This document shows, piece after piece, positions 63,229 to 64,000 of a DNA stretch of 64,000 nucleotides. The stretch spans positions 558,001-622,000 of the forward strand of contig NZ_WMFA01000002.1 in NCBI RefSeq assembly GCF_009856445.1, in the 5' to 3' direction. A model generated the notes under the pieces. It saw nothing but the letters and a program-made list of their open reading frames with translations, was not told the DNA's origin and searched no databases. The DNA is from Halobacillus litoralis (GTDB taxonomy: Bacteria; Bacillota; Bacilli; Bacillales; Halobacillaceae). Each line of letters begins with the position of its first letter. Within the stretch, counting starts at the first letter, position 1. The position numbers were made by a program, and so were the translations under genes.

Positions 63229-64000
63229 TTTTACAAGTCAATGAACTCGCAAAACTTTTTCCAAAAAAACAAGGAGCAGCATCGGATCAGATTCAGCTTG
63301 CATCTGTAATGACAGACAGCCGCAAAACGGCGAAACAAAGCTTGTTCGTACCGATTGTGGGAGAGAATTTCGATGCGCACCATTTTCTTGGAGATGCCAT
63401 CAAACAAGGAGCAGTTGCCACACTTTGGCAGGAGGATCAACCTTTGCCGAAGCTGACACCTACAGACTTCCCGGTCTTTTTCGTGGAAGACACAACAAAG
63501 GCTCTCCAGCAACTGGCCTCTTATTATTTGAAAAAGATAGATCCTGTTGTGGTAGGTGTTACCGGTTCGAATGGAAAGACTACAACGAAAGATCTGGCTG
63601 CATCTGTCCTTCAAGTCAAATACAAAACACATAAGACCGCTGGTAACTTCAATAATCATATCGGTCTTCCTCTCACGATCCTTGCCATGGATCCAGAAAC
63701 AGAAGCTGTCGTTCTGGAAATGGGAATGGATCGTGCAGGGGAAATTTCCGTTTTATCCAAACTTGCTGAACCTGGATATGCCATCATAACGAACATCGGT
63801 GAGTCTCATATTGAGAATCTTGGTTCCAGAGAAGGAATTGCAGGGGCGAAGCTCGAGATTACAGAAGGTCTTTCCAAAGAAGGTGCCTTAATTCTCGATG
63901 GAGATGAGCCTTTACTGCAGGAACAAAGATCTGAAAAATGGACGGTTACCTGCGGTTTTGATGCCCAGCTTGACTATCAGGCTGAGGTTCTTCAATTGAC
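63225..64000 (+). CDS. murF: UDP-MurNAc-tripeptide--D-Ala-D-Ala ligase MurF, 3' truncated by window edge
   Basis: Adds D-Ala-D-Ala to the UDP-MurNAc tripeptide. About 258 codons are visible, open to the end of the window. N-terminal domain MTDSRKTAKQSLFVPIVGEN, ATP loop GVTGSNGKTTTKDL, NFNNHIGLPLTIL and TNIGESHIENLGSREGIAGA are MurF signatures. ATG at 63225 overlaps the murE stop and AAGGAG lies about 10 nt upstream. In B. subtilis murF is elsewhere, next to ddl; here it keeps the common murE-murF order. Confidence 0.94.
   Translation, partial: MILQVNELAKLFPKKQGAASDQIQLASVMTDSRKTAKQSLFVPIVGENFDAHHFLGDAIKQGAVATLWQEDQPLPKLTPTDFPVFFVEDTTKALQQLASYYLKKIDPVVVGVTGSNGKTTTKDLAASVLQVKYKTHKTAGNFNNHIGLPLTILAMDPETEAVVLEMGMDRAGEISVLSKLAEPGYAIITNIGESHIENLGSREGIAGAKLEITEGLSKEGALILDGDEPLLQEQRSEKWTVTCGFDAQLDYQAEVLQL

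Overview
The window is a chromosomal segment of a Gram-positive, spore-forming Bacillaceae bacterium. Gene order follows the Bacillus subtilis ykrA-def-ykyA-pdhABCD ... SR1-speA ... yktABC-yla ... pycA-ctaABCDEFG-ylb ... rpmF ... bshC-mraZ-rsmH-ftsL-pbpB-spoVD-murE track almost gene for gene. Acidic proteins, a sodium-type betaine (BCCT) transporter and this synteny suggest a moderately halophilic member such as Halobacillus, Thalassobacillus or Pontibacillus. Genus assignment is inference. MurE carries the DNPR motif typical of meso-diaminopimelate enzymes, which argues somewhat against Halobacillus as usually described (ornithine/aspartate wall). No phage, transposase, CRISPR array, tRNA or rRNA was seen.

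Layout. 1-8.2 kb: end of a HAD phosphatase gene, peptide deformylase, a lipoprotein and the complete pyruvate dehydrogenase operon. 8.2-12.7 kb: accessory insert (small lipoprotein, betaine transporter, FUSC-type exporter, polysaccharide deacetylase). 12.7-14.7 kb: a dual-function SR1 RNA encoding the 37-residue SR1P peptide, with recognisable CcpN and CcpA sites, next to arginine decarboxylase speA. 14.8-22.6 kb: nitronate monooxygenase, yktA, yktB, ykzI, suhB, small yla genes, glutaminase and ylaN. 22.8-34.2 kb: pyruvate carboxylase and the heme A / cytochrome caa3 oxidase cluster (ctaA divergent from ctaBCDEFG plus a DUF420 gene). 34.3-53.2 kb: the ylb region, with RNase Y cofactor RicF, rsmD, coaD, sporulation and protease genes, tmcAL, rpmF, rsfA and a ketopantoate reductase homologue. 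53.9-64 kb: bshC and the dcw cell-division/murein cluster, running off the end inside murF.

The genes are mostly housekeeping: carbon enters through PDH and pyruvate carboxylase, electrons leave through the caa3 oxidase, and the right end builds the septal and spore wall. Several small genes (ylaJ-like, ylbD, ylbJ, ytvI, rsfA, spoVD) point to sporulation.

The part not explained by genes is a set of six intergenic elements of about 100-530 bp (near 0.8, 17.2, 19.0, 40.5, 49.3 and 53.3 kb). They share terminal inverted repeats related to TTGAAGACTCAGTTTCGAGA and a GC-rich core. A second hairpin family is found near 42.3 kb and inserted inside one of these elements at 19.15 kb. There is also a seven-copy 21-bp tandem repeat at 13.06-13.21 kb. 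Three genes expected from synteny (typA, phoH/ylaK, ftsW) are absent from their usual places. Most start codons were chosen from visible ribosome-binding sites, and many are GTG or TTG.
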